DNA of 64,000 bases, taken from VXNE01 sp965261535 (GTDB lineage Bacteria > Pseudomonadota > Gammaproteobacteria > Pseudomonadales > Azotimanducaceae). The stretch spans positions 3,968,001 through 4,032,000 of the forward strand of contig OZ253469.1 in the NCBI GenBank assembly GCA_965261535.1, written 5' to 3'. The translations under genes and the position numbers were made by a program. The notes below the pieces were generated by a model. The model made no database searches, was not told the DNA's origin, and saw only the letters and a program-made list of their open reading frames with translations. Below are positions 42,698 through 51,523 of this stretch, piece by piece. The first letter of the stretch is position 1, and every line of letters starts with the position of its first letter.

Positions 42698-43411
42698 ATG
42701 GCAAGGAGAACTCGCAAGGCCGAAGAGAAGATCCGCCTTATTCGCTATGCCAGCATAGGGTTCGTCGCGCTGATCGTCCTGCTGATCGCGGTCGTAGGAA
42801 TTTCCTACGGCACCGCCATCGATGTCGGCGGCGAAATCGCCGAGGACACCCACTACAGCCTGATCGAAGGAACGCGGGAAACTCGGGCACGAACGGTGGA
42901 GGTGGTCGAGTTCTTTTCCTACGGTTGCGTACACTGCCGCAACTTCGATCCGATGCTTGAATCGTGGAAGGAAACCCTGCCGGAGGGAGCGACCTTCCGT
43001 CGCGCGCATATCGGATTCGCCGGCGGGGCCGAACCGCTGGCGCGGGCGCACGTGGTGCTCGGGCAAAAGGGGGCCCTCGAAGCGAATCACGAACGCCTGT
43101 TTCGCGCCATCCACGACCGCAACCGCCAGTTCACGGACCGCTCCAAGCTCGCGGATTTCCTCGACGGGTATGGAGTCGGGCGGGACGCGCTTCTGACCGC
43201 GATCAACGAGCCGCGCGTTGTCAGAGCAGTTGCGGAGATTGATCGGGTGTTTCGGGACGCGGATCTGACTGGAGTGCCGGCAATCATCGTGGCGGACAAA
43301 TATGTGGTCAACATGGACATCGGTCGCAAGCCGGCGCTGGACGTTGTCGACTACCTGGTGGCGAAGGAGCTCGAAGCGCGGCGAGCGGACGGCGAAGCTC
43401 CGGGCGAATAG
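42698..43411 (+). CDS. membrane-anchored DsbA-family thiol:disulfide oxidoreductase
   Basis: A 237-residue protein with a positively charged start and one membrane helix (YASIGFVALIVLLIAVVGIS). The periplasmic domain has the redox motif C-V-H-C in VVEFFSYGCVHCRNFDPMLE, helical insert LFRAIHDRNRQFTDRSKLAD, and a cis-Pro in TGVPAIIVADKYVVNMD. The CVHC dithiol differs from CPHC of E. coli DsbA. It probably introduces or isomerises disulfides in exported proteins and could work with the DCC domain protein, which is inference. Confidence 0.85.
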   Translation: MARRTRKAEEKIRLIRYASIGFVALIVLLIAVVGISYGTAIDVGGEIAEDTHYSLIEGTRETRARTVEVVEFFSYGCVHCRNFDPMLESWKETLPEGATFRRAHIGFAGGAEPLARAHVVLGQKGALEANHERLFRAIHDRNRQFTDRSKLADFLDGYGVGRDALLTAINEPRVVRAVAEIDRVFRDADLTGVPAIIVADKYVVNMDIGRKPALDVVDYLVAKELEARRADGEAPGE

Positions 43412-43429
43412 CGCCCCGCGAGGCGAGTA

Positions 43430-43996
43430 TTACGCGCTCGGCTGCATCAGTTGCCCCAACGAGAACGCGACGTAGACGCGGGTATCGCGGATGTCGCCGT
43501 TGTTTGCGATCAAGTCTCTATTTCGCAGCGATTCCAAGGTGAAGCCGAGCCGTTCTGCGACGCGCCAACTGCGCGTATTGAGATCGTCCATACGAATCTC
43601 GACGCGTTTGGCGCCCAACTCGAACAAGGCCTTGGAGAGCCACCAGGTCGACTCGCTGACGTATCCCTTGCCCGTTTGTGTTGTCCTGCACCAATAACCG
43701 ACCTCGAAGCTGGGCACGTTCCAATCGATGTACGGCATTCCGGTGGCACCTATGAAACGACCGGTTTCGCGGTGCATTATCAGCAGTTCGGCGCTGCTCC
43801 CATTGTTGTATCGCACGGCTCCGTCGCGGGCGAACGCCTCGGACTGTTTGGCAGTCGGCAGTTCGCTTGCCCATTTCATCCATTGGGACAATTCCGCGAA
43901 TGATTCGCACGCGGCCTGGTTGATCATCGGGCCATCTCCAGCCCGAGGCCGGCGCAACAGCAGGCGCGGCGTGACGATTTCTTCCGGCAGTCTCAC
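43430..43996 (-). CDS. GNAT family N-acetyltransferase (RimJ/RimL type)
   Basis: A 188-residue acetyltransferase. TPRLLLRRPRAGDGPMINQA is the N-terminal strand, FIGATGMPYIDWNVPSFEVGYWCRTTQTGKGY includes the acetyl-CoA-binding loop (Q/T-x-G-K/R-G-Y), and VEIRMDDLNTRSWRVAERLG then FTLESLRNRD is the RimJ/RimL C-terminal motif. Such enzymes acetylate ribosomal proteins or other N-termini and also small molecules. It is convergent with the DsbA-like gene and lies 6 bases downstream of glcF, possibly as the last gene of that transcript. Confidence 0.85.
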   Translation of the reverse strand: MRLPEEIVTPRLLLRRPRAGDGPMINQAACESFAELSQWMKWASELPTAKQSEAFARDGAVRYNNGSSAELLIMHRETGRFIGATGMPYIDWNVPSFEVGYWCRTTQTGKGYVSESTWWLSKALFELGAKRVEIRMDDLNTRSWRVAERLGFTLESLRNRDLIANNGDIRDTRVYVAFSLGQLMQPSA

Positions 43997-44002
43997 GGCG
44001 GG

Positions 44003-45181
44003 CTATCGCAACAACTGCAACCAGTGCACGACGGGCACGTCGCTGCCATCACCAAGATGCATCTGGCAGCCGATATTCGCGGTGGCTATGACGTCGGGGC
44101 GGTGTTCCATCAATGCGGCCGTCTTGCGCTGTTTCAGTTCTCTGGCGATGTCGGGCTGCAATATCGAATAACTTCCCGCGGACCCGCAGCAAAGGTGCGC
44201 GTCGCGCACCGGCACCAGTTCGTAGCCGGCTCGGGTCAAGAGGTTTTCCACGCGGCCCGTTACCTTCTGTCCGTGCTGCAGCGTGCACGGTGCGTGCCAG
44301 GCGACCCGATGCAGGTCGTCGCGCTTGCCGAATTCAAGCCCGTGAAGGAGTTCGGAAACATCGCAGACTTTCGCCGCGAAGCGCTTGGCGGCGACCGCGT
44401 GATCCGGTGCGGTAGCCAGAATACGATCATACTCCTTCAACGTCACGCCGCAGCCGGTCGCAGTGGAGACGATGCGTTCGGCGTCGGACCAATTCATACG
44501 GTCCAGATTGTCCCGTATGGCGGATCGGGCTTGCTCGGTGTGTCCGAGATGCAGGCTCAAGCCTCCGCAGCAGCCTTCGTTGGGATCGAGGCGTGCCGCA
44601 ACACCTCGGTCCGCAAGCAGTTTCTTGAGGTGAACGTTCACTTCCGGCGTCAGCACGCGCTGCACACACCCTTGCAGCAACAGCACGTCGCCAGCGCCGT
44701 CACCCGCGGCTGCCGCTGGTGGACGGCGCACCATTGCCCGCAGGCGTTGCGGCGCCAGGCGTCGCAGCGGGAAAGCGGCCAGCATCAACCGACGCAGCTT
44801 CTCAGGGCTTGAAACGATGCTCGTCAGCCACCAACGAACAATGCGCGCGAAGAGTCCGCGCCTGCGGCTGCGCTCAAGAAACTCGCGACCGATTTCCAGC
44901 AGTTCGCCGTACTTGACGCCGGACGGACAGGTCGTTTCGCACGCGCGGCAGGTCAGGCAGCGGTCCAGATGCGTTGTCACCGCCGCGTTCGGCGTCGCCG
45001 TCTCCAGCATGTCCTTGATCAGGTATATGCGTCCTCGGGGGCCGTCGAGTTCATTGCCGAGAACCTGATAGGTGGGGCAGGTCGCGTTGCAGAAACCGCA
45101 ATGCACACAGGACCGCAAGATCGAGTTCGCGCGCTCGCCATCGGGTGTTGCCAGAAATTCCGCGGGCAGGTCAGTCTGCAT
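44003..45181 (-). CDS. glcF: glycolate oxidase iron-sulfur subunit
   Basis: GlcF transfers electrons from the flavin subunits to the membrane quinone pool. The 392-residue protein has two 4Fe-4S motifs, CVHCGFCNATCPTY (Cys 25, 28, 31, 35) and CLTCRACETTCPSG (Cys 75, 78, 81, 85), and C-terminal CCG domains (ATGCGVTLKEYD, CPCTLQHGQ-like HAPCTLQHGQKVTG, LCCGSAGSYSILQP). Its ATG at 45181 overlaps the end of glcE by 11 bases. The order glcD-glcE-glcF is that of E. coli. Confidence 0.93.
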   Translation of the reverse strand: MQTDLPAEFLATPDGERANSILRSCVHCGFCNATCPTYQVLGNELDGPRGRIYLIKDMLETATPNAAVTTHLDRCLTCRACETTCPSGVKYGELLEIGREFLERSRRRGLFARIVRWWLTSIVSSPEKLRRLMLAAFPLRRLAPQRLRAMVRRPPAAAAGDGAGDVLLLQGCVQRVLTPEVNVHLKKLLADRGVAARLDPNEGCCGGLSLHLGHTEQARSAIRDNLDRMNWSDAERIVSTATGCGVTLKEYDRILATAPDHAVAAKRFAAKVCDVSELLHGLEFGKRDDLHRVAWHAPCTLQHGQKVTGRVENLLTRAGYELVPVRDAHLCCGSAGSYSILQPDIARELKQRKTAALMEHRPDVIATANIGCQMHLGDGSDVPVVHWLQLLR

Positions 45182-46214
45182 GGGGGTTGAGTTCCGCGTT
45201 CAGGATATTGGCGGGATCGAAGGCAGCCTTCACCCGGCGCATGTATTTCGCCACCGGCGGGGTGACGTCGCCAAGCTGACGCGGAAACGGCGCGGCGTAT
45301 CCGCCAGCGGCGCGCGCTCTCGCCTGGACGGTCGCCGCGTCCGTATCGGTTCGCCACCACACCCTCGCTCCCGCCCACTCGGTGAATGTGGCGGCCTCGT
45401 CGAAGGCGGCGCCCAGGGGCAGGGACAGCATCCACAGTCGGCCGGGACCATTGAAGAAGGGATGCGCGTGATCGCGCACGGTTCGGAAAAACGCATCGTC
45501 CTCGACCTCAATGTCCAGGTCCAGACTCCGGGTCGCGTGCGTGACGCTTTCTTCGCTCCCCGATAGTCGAATGCGCAGGACGCCGCCGCAATAGGCCGTG
45601 GCCGTGACCGGCAACGGCTGACGGAGCAGGTTGCGCGTCAGCGCCGTGGCCTCCTCGGGCGTGCATTCGCGCGACAACGTCACTGCGGCTTCCGGGATCG
45701 GTCGTACGCGAAGACTGACCTCGAGCAGGAGTCCGAGCGTGCCGAAAGCACCGACCATGAGCCTTGAAACATCGTATCCGGCGACGTTCTTCAGCACCTG
45801 TCCGCCGAAGGACAGTCGCTGCCCCATGCCGTTGACGATGGTGACGCCGAGGAGGGCGTCGCGCACCGAGCCGAACCAGGGCCGACCCGGTCCCGACAGC
45901 CCTGCCGCCACCGCTCCGCCGATAGTGCCTTGTCCGCCGAAAAGCGGCGGTTCAAAGGGCAGCGCCTGGCCAGCGCCTTCCAGGACGGATGCGATGTCGT
46001 TCAGTTTCGAACCCGACCGGGCGGTAACGACCAGTTCGTCGGGACGATAGTCGATGACGCCTTCGTGGCCCGCCGTGCGGATTCGCTCCGCACCGCTCGA
46101 CGAACGCAGCTTGCTACCGTTGCCAACGATGGTTACGGAGCGGCCGTTCTCGCTGGCGGCGGCGACCGCCGCGGCAAGCGGTTCGGCACGGTCACCGCTT
46201 GTTTGTGTCGACAC
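45171..46214 (-). CDS. glcE: glycolate oxidase FAD-binding subunit
   Basis: A 347-residue subunit from GTG at 46214; that codon shares its first base with the last of the glcD stop (TAGTG), a tight coupling. VTIVGNGSKLRSSSGAE and AGQALPFEPPLFGGQGTIGGAVAAGLSGPGR are FAD-binding segments, DALLGVTIVNGMGQRLSFGGQVLKNVAGYDVSRLMVGAFGTLGLL is the GlcE signature. The C-terminus ends FDPANILNAELNPHAD. A longer open frame into glcD has no GlcE similarity. It forms a complex with GlcD and GlcF oxidising glycolate to glyoxylate. Confidence 0.92.
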   Translation of the reverse strand: MSTQTSGDRAEPLAAAVAAASENGRSVTIVGNGSKLRSSSGAERIRTAGHEGVIDYRPDELVVTARSGSKLNDIASVLEGAGQALPFEPPLFGGQGTIGGAVAAGLSGPGRPWFGSVRDALLGVTIVNGMGQRLSFGGQVLKNVAGYDVSRLMVGAFGTLGLLLEVSLRVRPIPEAAVTLSRECTPEEATALTRNLLRQPLPVTATAYCGGVLRIRLSGSEESVTHATRSLDLDIEVEDDAFFRTVRDHAHPFFNGPGRLWMLSLPLGAAFDEAATFTEWAGARVWWRTDTDAATVQARARAAGGYAAPFPRQLGDVTPPVAKYMRRVKAAFDPANILNAELNPHAD

Positions 46215-47668
46215 TAGAAGCGTTCCAGTTCCGGGTGCGGCAATGCGCCGTCGCGGACATGCATGCCGCCGAGTTCCGAGCAGCGGGCGAGCGTCGGAAT
46301 CGCCTTTCCGGGGTTCATCAGGCCGGCGGGGTCGAAGGCCGCCTTCAGGCGATGGAACTGGTCGAGCTCGGCGTCTGTGAACTGGGCGCACATGGCGTCC
46401 AGCTTCTCTACCCCGACGCCATGCTCTCCGGTGACAGTGCCGCCGCAAGCGACGCAGAGCTTGAGAATTTCACCGCCGAAATCCTCGGCTTTCTGAATTT
46501 CCCCCGGCTGGTTGGAGTCGTACAGGATGAGCGGGTGCAGATTGCCGTCGCCGGCGTGAAAGACGTTCGCGACGCGGAGCCCGAACCGCTCCGACAGCGC
46601 CGCAATCTCGGTCAGCACGCTTCCGAGTTCGCGCCGCGGAATCGTGCCGTCCATGCAGTAGTAGTCGGGTGCCATCCTGCCCGCCGCGGGGAAAGCCGCC
46701 TTGCGTCCGCGCCAGAGCGCTTCGCGCTCGGCCTCCCCCGAGGCGATGCGCACCTCCACCGCGCCGGCCCGATCAAGGATGCCCCGCACGATACTTACAT
46801 CGGCGTTGACGCCCTCTTCGGTGCCATCGAGTTCGCACAGCAGAATCGCCGCCGCGTCGCGCGGATAGCCCGCGTGGACATAGTCCTCGGCGGCGTTGAT
46901 CGCGAGCGCGTCCATCATTTCCAGTCCCGCCGGAATGGCCCCGCCGCGGATGATCGCCGCCACCGCGTCGCCGGCACGGCGGATGTCGTCGAACGCGGCC
47001 AGCAGAACGCGCTTCGCGAACGGTTCGGGCAGCAGTCTCACGACGACTTCGGTGACGACACCGAGCATCCCTTCCGATCCCACCATCGCGGCCATGAGGT
47101 CGTATCCGGGCGCATCGAGCGTCTTGCCGCCGAGGATCAACTCGTCGCCTTCGAAGGTCTGCACCGTCATGCCGAGCACGTTGTGCAGCGTCAGGCCGTA
47201 CTTCAGACAGTGCACGCCGCCGGAGTTCTCCGCCACGTTGCCACCGATACTGCAAGCGATCTGCGATGACGGGTCCGGTGCGTAGTAGAGGCCAAAAGGC
47301 GCTGCCGCCTCGGTGATCTTCGCATTGGGGACGCCGGGCTCGACGCGCGCCAGGCAGGCGTGGGCGTCCACTTCGAGGATTCGACTCATCTTTGTAAGCG
47401 TGAGCAGAACGCCTTCTGCGAGGGGACGCGCGCCGCCGGAAAGGCCAGTCCCGGCACCGCGCGTGACCACCGGCACCGCATTCTCGCGGCAGATGCGCAA
47501 GACGGCGCGAACCTGCTCCACCGTCTCGGCAAGTGCTACGACCCATGGCTTCTGCCTGATCGCGGTGAGGCCGTCGGTTTCGAAAGGCGTCAACGCGTGG
47601 GTGTCGGTGACGACGTTTCCGGCGGGCAGTTGATCGCGCAGCAGTTTGATGACTCGGGGGTTGCGCAT
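46214..47668 (-). CDS. glcD: glycolate oxidase catalytic FAD subunit
   Basis: A 484-residue FAD-linked oxidase. VPVVTRGAGTGLSGGARPLA is the PP-loop, SIGGNVAENSGGVHCLKYG and GYDLMAAMVGSEGMLGVVTE bind FAD, FHAGDGNLHPLILYD and TGEHGVGVEK carry active-site His residues, and the end FDPAGLMNPGKAIPTL is usual. The start ATG at 47668 (MRNPRV) is preferred to earlier codons that cross the upstream hairpin. First gene of glcDEF; a regulator such as glcC is not seen adjacent. Confidence 0.93.
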   Translation of the reverse strand: MRNPRVIKLLRDQLPAGNVVTDTHALTPFETDGLTAIRQKPWVVALAETVEQVRAVLRICRENAVPVVTRGAGTGLSGGARPLAEGVLLTLTKMSRILEVDAHACLARVEPGVPNAKITEAAAPFGLYYAPDPSSQIACSIGGNVAENSGGVHCLKYGLTLHNVLGMTVQTFEGDELILGGKTLDAPGYDLMAAMVGSEGMLGVVTEVVVRLLPEPFAKRVLLAAFDDIRRAGDAVAAIIRGGAIPAGLEMMDALAINAAEDYVHAGYPRDAAAILLCELDGTEEGVNADVSIVRGILDRAGAVEVRIASGEAEREALWRGRKAAFPAAGRMAPDYYCMDGTIPRRELGSVLTEIAALSERFGLRVANVFHAGDGNLHPLILYDSNQPGEIQKAEDFGGEILKLCVACGGTVTGEHGVGVEKLDAMCAQFTDAELDQFHRLKAAFDPAGLMNPGKAIPTLARCSELGGMHVRDGALPHPELERF

Positions 47669-47779
47669 GAACCTGGGCGTGTAGCGCCCTCCTTGGGTTG
47701 TCGCCGCCGCGACACAATTATACGCGGCGCGGTGACTCGGGACAGGCACGAAACGCACAGCACAAGTATCGGATGCCGG

Positions 47780-47818
47780 CTCCCGCCACCCATGGAACAG
47801 TTCCCATGGGGGCGGGAG
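47780..47818. promoter_or_regulatory. 15-bp stem-loop between glcD and the thioredoxin gene
   Basis: CTCCCGCCACCCATGG and CCCATGGGGGCGGGAG pair with one bulged base around a 7-base loop. It lies between two divergent genes, 112 bases before glcD and 45 before the thioredoxin ATG. It may be part of a regulator site or attenuator; a terminator would be oddly placed. Confidence 0.45.
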
Positions 47819-47862
47819 TAAGGTCAAATACAGGAAGACCAAAGAGCCACGAGGTAATTTGC

Positions 47863-50196
47863 ATGGGAACTTGCGCGCGTTGGTTGACGCTCGGCCTGTT
47901 GGGCATGTCGCCGGTCTTCGCCGACCAAGTGTCGGTGATGGTGCTCGAAGGCGATGTTTCCGCCGTGTACACGAACGGTGACTTTGTAGTGTCCGACCCG
48001 GCCCGCGCCGGTGGCGGCGCCGTGATGATGGTGGGGTCCACCTCGTCGGAGACGCCGGGCGATGAGCAATCCTCCACTCAATCCACGCCCGGCGTCATCG
48101 CCAGGGTGCCGATCGGTCCGGACGGTAAATTCCGCCTGGAAGTCGCAGTAGAGGAACCCCGGCGGGCCACCTTCTACGTCCTTGACGCGGTGGGTCCCGA
48201 AGGACAACGTTGGGCGCCGGTCAGCGGACTGCGGTTCATCCTGGAGCCGGGCGAAATGAAACTGCGAATGTCCAGGTCTAGCCGTTTCGTGGTGGAAGGT
48301 GGCTACTACAACGACGCCGTGTACAACGCGTGGCGGCTCTCGGAAAAATACGTGGCGGCGGATGCCGAGCTGAAACGGTTGCAGACCCCGGTCGAAGGCG
48401 CGTCGAAGGAGGCTGAAGAACTGCGCTGGGACCGCATGGTCGAGGCGAGCCGAAAGGTGGGGTCGCTTGAGATGGAGGGCATGTCCAGGGTCGCCCGCAC
48501 CCACCCGGATCCGAAGGTAAGGCGGCTCGCGATCGAGTCGGCGTGGTTGATCGGCCCGTGGATGCTGGAAGCTCTGCGAGGACTCGCGGAACTCACGCCG
48601 GACGATCCCTGGGTCGTCGAACGTCTCGCGGGGGCGGAGGCGGCAGAGGAGCGTTGGCAGCAGGAGCAGCAGTTGGCAGTCGGTGACTTGAGCCTGGACT
48701 TCACCGCCGAAACGCTCGAAGGCGAGTCGGTGCAACTGGCCGAGGTGCGTGCCAACAGCCGCTACGTGCTGCTCGATTTCTGGGCGTCCTGGTGCGGTTC
48801 CTGCCGGGTGGAGTTTCCGCATATGAAGGAGGCTTACGCGCTTTACCGCGACAAGGGCTTCGAGATCGTCTCGGTCACCATCGACGATGATCGTGAAGCA
48901 TGGGAGGTGGCGTCAGCCGAGGAGGATCTGCCGTGGATCGATCTCGGGATGGGCCGGGAAGCCCAGGCACCCGCCGCCTACAAGGTCCGGGGCGTGCCCG
49001 ACAGTTACCTGGTGGATTCGGCCACCGGCGAAATCGTTGCCACCGACCTGCGGCGGCACCATCTCCGAAGAAAGCTCGAGGACCTGTTCGCGCTTGTCGA
49101 CGGGCCCGACTACGTCATCGTTGGCGACGTAGCTGACGCGGTCGAGAGCGGCGAAGTCATCCTTACTCGGTCCTCCGCCGTTCTGGCATCGAGCGAGGAA
49201 CTGGCCCGGGCGCCGATCTGGAACGGACGTTTTCGCCTCGCGGGCCAAGTGACCAAAGACGACATGGGCCGCGTCTCGCTTAACGCCAGGGATGCCGAAG
49301 GGAACTCCCGGGGGAGCGCGGAATTCATCCTGGAACCGGGAGAGATCAGAATTCGCCACGGTGGCCCGGTGGCCGGACTCCTGGCCGACGGCGGGCCGTA
49401 CAACCAACGCGTGATGGCCGTTTGGCGGAACTCAGAGGAATACCGGGATGCCTTGCACAATTATGCCGAGGTGATGGCGGCGAAGGCGGACCTCGAAGAA
49501 GGGCCGGAGCGCGAAGCCCTTACCGAGAAAGCCTGGGACCTGTACAGGGAACTCAGGCGCGTTCGGGTCGAACCACTGCGCGAAATCGCACTGTCGGACG
49601 ACGATCCGCTGGCCAGCTTCTTCGCCATCGAGATGGGTGGACTGGGTGGCACCGCTGCCCTCGAACGCCTGGACCAGATCGAGGCCGTTGTCGAACTGCC
49701 GGCAGCGGCGAGCGCGTTCCGTTCCCGGACCCAGACCGGAATGCGTCTGGCTGAAACGGCCCGAATGGTCAAGGTGGGCGACAAGGTCAAGGAATTCGCC
49801 GCGCTTGGTCTCGATGGCGAGACCTACCGCTTCCTGGATTCGCTCGCGGACAACGAGGTCGTGCTGATCGAATTCTGGGCCTCCTGGTGCGGTCCTTGCC
49901 GGGCCGAAGTGCCCAACTTGAAGACGGCCGTCGAACAGTATGGAGAGCGTGGTTTCAGCATCTTCGCCTTTTCTTTGGACGAAGATCGGGAGGACTGGGA
50001 GGAAGCGTCCGTCGAGGATGGCATCACCTGGATCAATACCGGCGACCTGAAGGGCTACGACAGCCCCATTCCGGCGCAGTTCGGGGTGCTCGGCATACCG
50101 ATGAACCTCCTGCTAGACGCCGACGGTGTGATCGTCGGGAAGTACGTGCGCGGGGACCAATTGCTCGCGAAGCTCTCGGAGTTGCTCGACGGGTGA
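47863..50196 (+). CDS. exported protein with two TlpA-type thioredoxin modules in tandem
   Basis: A 777-residue protein with a signal peptide (residues 1-20, ending PVFA). It is an internal duplication: each half has a DUF4369-like beta domain (LRFILEPGEMKLRMSRSS and AEFILEPGEIRIRHGGP), a helical spacer and a TlpA thioredoxin domain. The redox sites are C311-G-S-C314 in LLDFWASWCGSCRVEFPHMK and C676-G-P-C679 in LIEFWASWCGPCRAEVPNLK; both are followed by D-D/E-DRE-x-WE and a cis-Pro. Single-module versions are common in Bacteroidetes. Start has GAGGT eight bases upstream. Likely a periplasmic disulfide reductase or carrier. Confidence 0.85.
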   Translation: MGTCARWLTLGLLGMSPVFADQVSVMVLEGDVSAVYTNGDFVVSDPARAGGGAVMMVGSTSSETPGDEQSSTQSTPGVIARVPIGPDGKFRLEVAVEEPRRATFYVLDAVGPEGQRWAPVSGLRFILEPGEMKLRMSRSSRFVVEGGYYNDAVYNAWRLSEKYVAADAELKRLQTPVEGASKEAEELRWDRMVEASRKVGSLEMEGMSRVARTHPDPKVRRLAIESAWLIGPWMLEALRGLAELTPDDPWVVERLAGAEAAEERWQQEQQLAVGDLSLDFTAETLEGESVQLAEVRANSRYVLLDFWASWCGSCRVEFPHMKEAYALYRDKGFEIVSVTIDDDREAWEVASAEEDLPWIDLGMGREAQAPAAYKVRGVPDSYLVDSATGEIVATDLRRHHLRRKLEDLFALVDGPDYVIVGDVADAVESGEVILTRSSAVLASSEELARAPIWNGRFRLAGQVTKDDMGRVSLNARDAEGNSRGSAEFILEPGEIRIRHGGPVAGLLADGGPYNQRVMAVWRNSEEYRDALHNYAEVMAAKADLEEGPEREALTEKAWDLYRELRRVRVEPLREIALSDDDPLASFFAIEMGGLGGTAALERLDQIEAVVELPAAASAFRSRTQTGMRLAETARMVKVGDKVKEFAALGLDGETYRFLDSLADNEVVLIEFWASWCGPCRAEVPNLKTAVEQYGERGFSIFAFSLDEDREDWEEASVEDGITWINTGDLKGYDSPIPAQFGVLGIPMNLLLDADGVIVGKYVRGDQLLAKLSELLDG

Positions 50197-50206
50197 GGCA
50201 ATAGTC

Positions 50207-51520
50207 ATGGGTTCAAGGACCGTCATCAAGGACGCCCGGATCGTCAACGAGGGCACGGTCGTCGAGGGCGATCTCGCCATGCGGGATGGACGCATCGAGC
50301 GGATCGGGGGAGCGGTCGCGGGCGACATCGAGATCGACGCTGCCGGCGCGTGGCTGCTTCCGGGGATGATCGATGACCAGGTGCACTTCCGCGAGCCCGG
50401 TTTCGAGCACAAGGGCACCATAGCGACGGAATCCGCGGCCGCGCTGGCGGGTGGCGTGACGAGCTACATGGAGATGCCCAACTGCGTGCCGCAGACCATC
50501 GACGCGCGCGCCCTGGACGACAAGCATCGACGCGCGGCGGCGAAATCGGCTGCCAACTACGCGTTCTATTTCGGCGCCACGAACGACAATCTCGAAGCGA
50601 TCAAGGCCGTCGACCCCTTGAAGGCATGCGGCGTCAAGGTGTTCATGGGGGCGTCCACGGGCAACATGCTGGTGGACGACGAAAAGACCCTGGAAGGCAT
50701 CTTCGCGTCGAGCCCGCTGGTCATTGCGACACACTGCGAGGATACGCCGACGATCCTCGCCAACGAGGCGCGGGCGCGCGCGGAGTACGGCGATGCGATC
50801 CCCATCGAAATGCATCCCCGCATTCGTTCCGAGGAAGCCTGCTACAAGTCGTCGAGTCTCGCCGTGCAACTGGCGACTCGCCACGGCAGCAGGCTGCACG
50901 TGCTGCATCTGACGACCGCGCGCGAACTGGAACTGTTCGAGTCGGGCCCCGTCGAGGACAAGCGCATCACGGCCGAGGTCTGCGTGCACCATCTGTTCTT
51001 CGACGAGACGGACTATGCGACGCGGGGCGCGGACATCAAGTGCAATCCGGCGATCAAGACACCGAATGACAGGGGGGCTTTGCGGGCGGCGGTGGCCGAC
51101 GACCGCATCGACATTGTGGCGACTGACCATGCGCCGCATACGCGCGAAGAAAAGCGCGAGCGCTATATCGACGCACCGTCGGGCATGCCGCTGGTGCAGC
51201 ATGCGCTGCTGACCCTGCTCGAGCACATGCCGGTGGAGACGGTCGTGCAGAAGACGGCCCATGCCCCGGCACTCAGATTCGGCGTCAAGGAGCGCGGCTT
51301 TCTGCGCGAAGGTTATTGGGCGGACCTGGTGCTGATCGACCCGCGCCAGACGACGCTGGTCGACGACGAAAGCCTGCTCTACAAGTGCGGCTGGTCGCCA
51401 TTTTCCGGAATGACTTTCGCATCGCGCGTCACGCACACGTTCTTGAACGGACATCTGGTGTTTGCGATCGGCGAGTTGCAATCGCCGTCTCGCGCCATGG
51501 CGCTGGAATTCGACCGCTAG
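50207..51520 (+). CDS. pyrC: dihydroorotase
   Basis: Dihydroorotase closes N-carbamoyl-aspartate to dihydroorotate in pyrimidine synthesis. The 437-residue type I enzyme has MIDDQVHFREPGFEHKGTI, VTSYMEMPNCVPQTID, the Lys of GVKVFMGASTGNML, LHVLHLTT, and the catalytic Asp in VATDHAPHTREEKRERYI. In the first motif the usual H-x-H is Q-V-H: the first metal-binding His is Gln. I recall the same DDQVHFREPG form in a subset of this family, so activity is probably kept with altered metal binding. It follows the TlpA-type gene by 10 bases. Confidence 0.85.
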   Translation: MGSRTVIKDARIVNEGTVVEGDLAMRDGRIERIGGAVAGDIEIDAAGAWLLPGMIDDQVHFREPGFEHKGTIATESAAALAGGVTSYMEMPNCVPQTIDARALDDKHRRAAAKSAANYAFYFGATNDNLEAIKAVDPLKACGVKVFMGASTGNMLVDDEKTLEGIFASSPLVIATHCEDTPTILANEARARAEYGDAIPIEMHPRIRSEEACYKSSSLAVQLATRHGSRLHVLHLTTARELELFESGPVEDKRITAEVCVHHLFFDETDYATRGADIKCNPAIKTPNDRGALRAAVADDRIDIVATDHAPHTREEKRERYIDAPSGMPLVQHALLTLLEHMPVETVVQKTAHAPALRFGVKERGFLREGYWADLVLIDPRQTTLVDDESLLYKCGWSPFSGMTFASRVTHTFLNGHLVFAIGELQSPSRAMALEFDR

Positions 51521-51523
51521 CGG

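Noticed and set aside
46215..46448. Longer glcE start inside glcD
   Set aside because: The extra 78 codons are Arg-rich, antiparallel in style to glcD codon usage, and have no GlcE similarity; the GTG at 46214 overlaps the glcD stop as in coupled operons.
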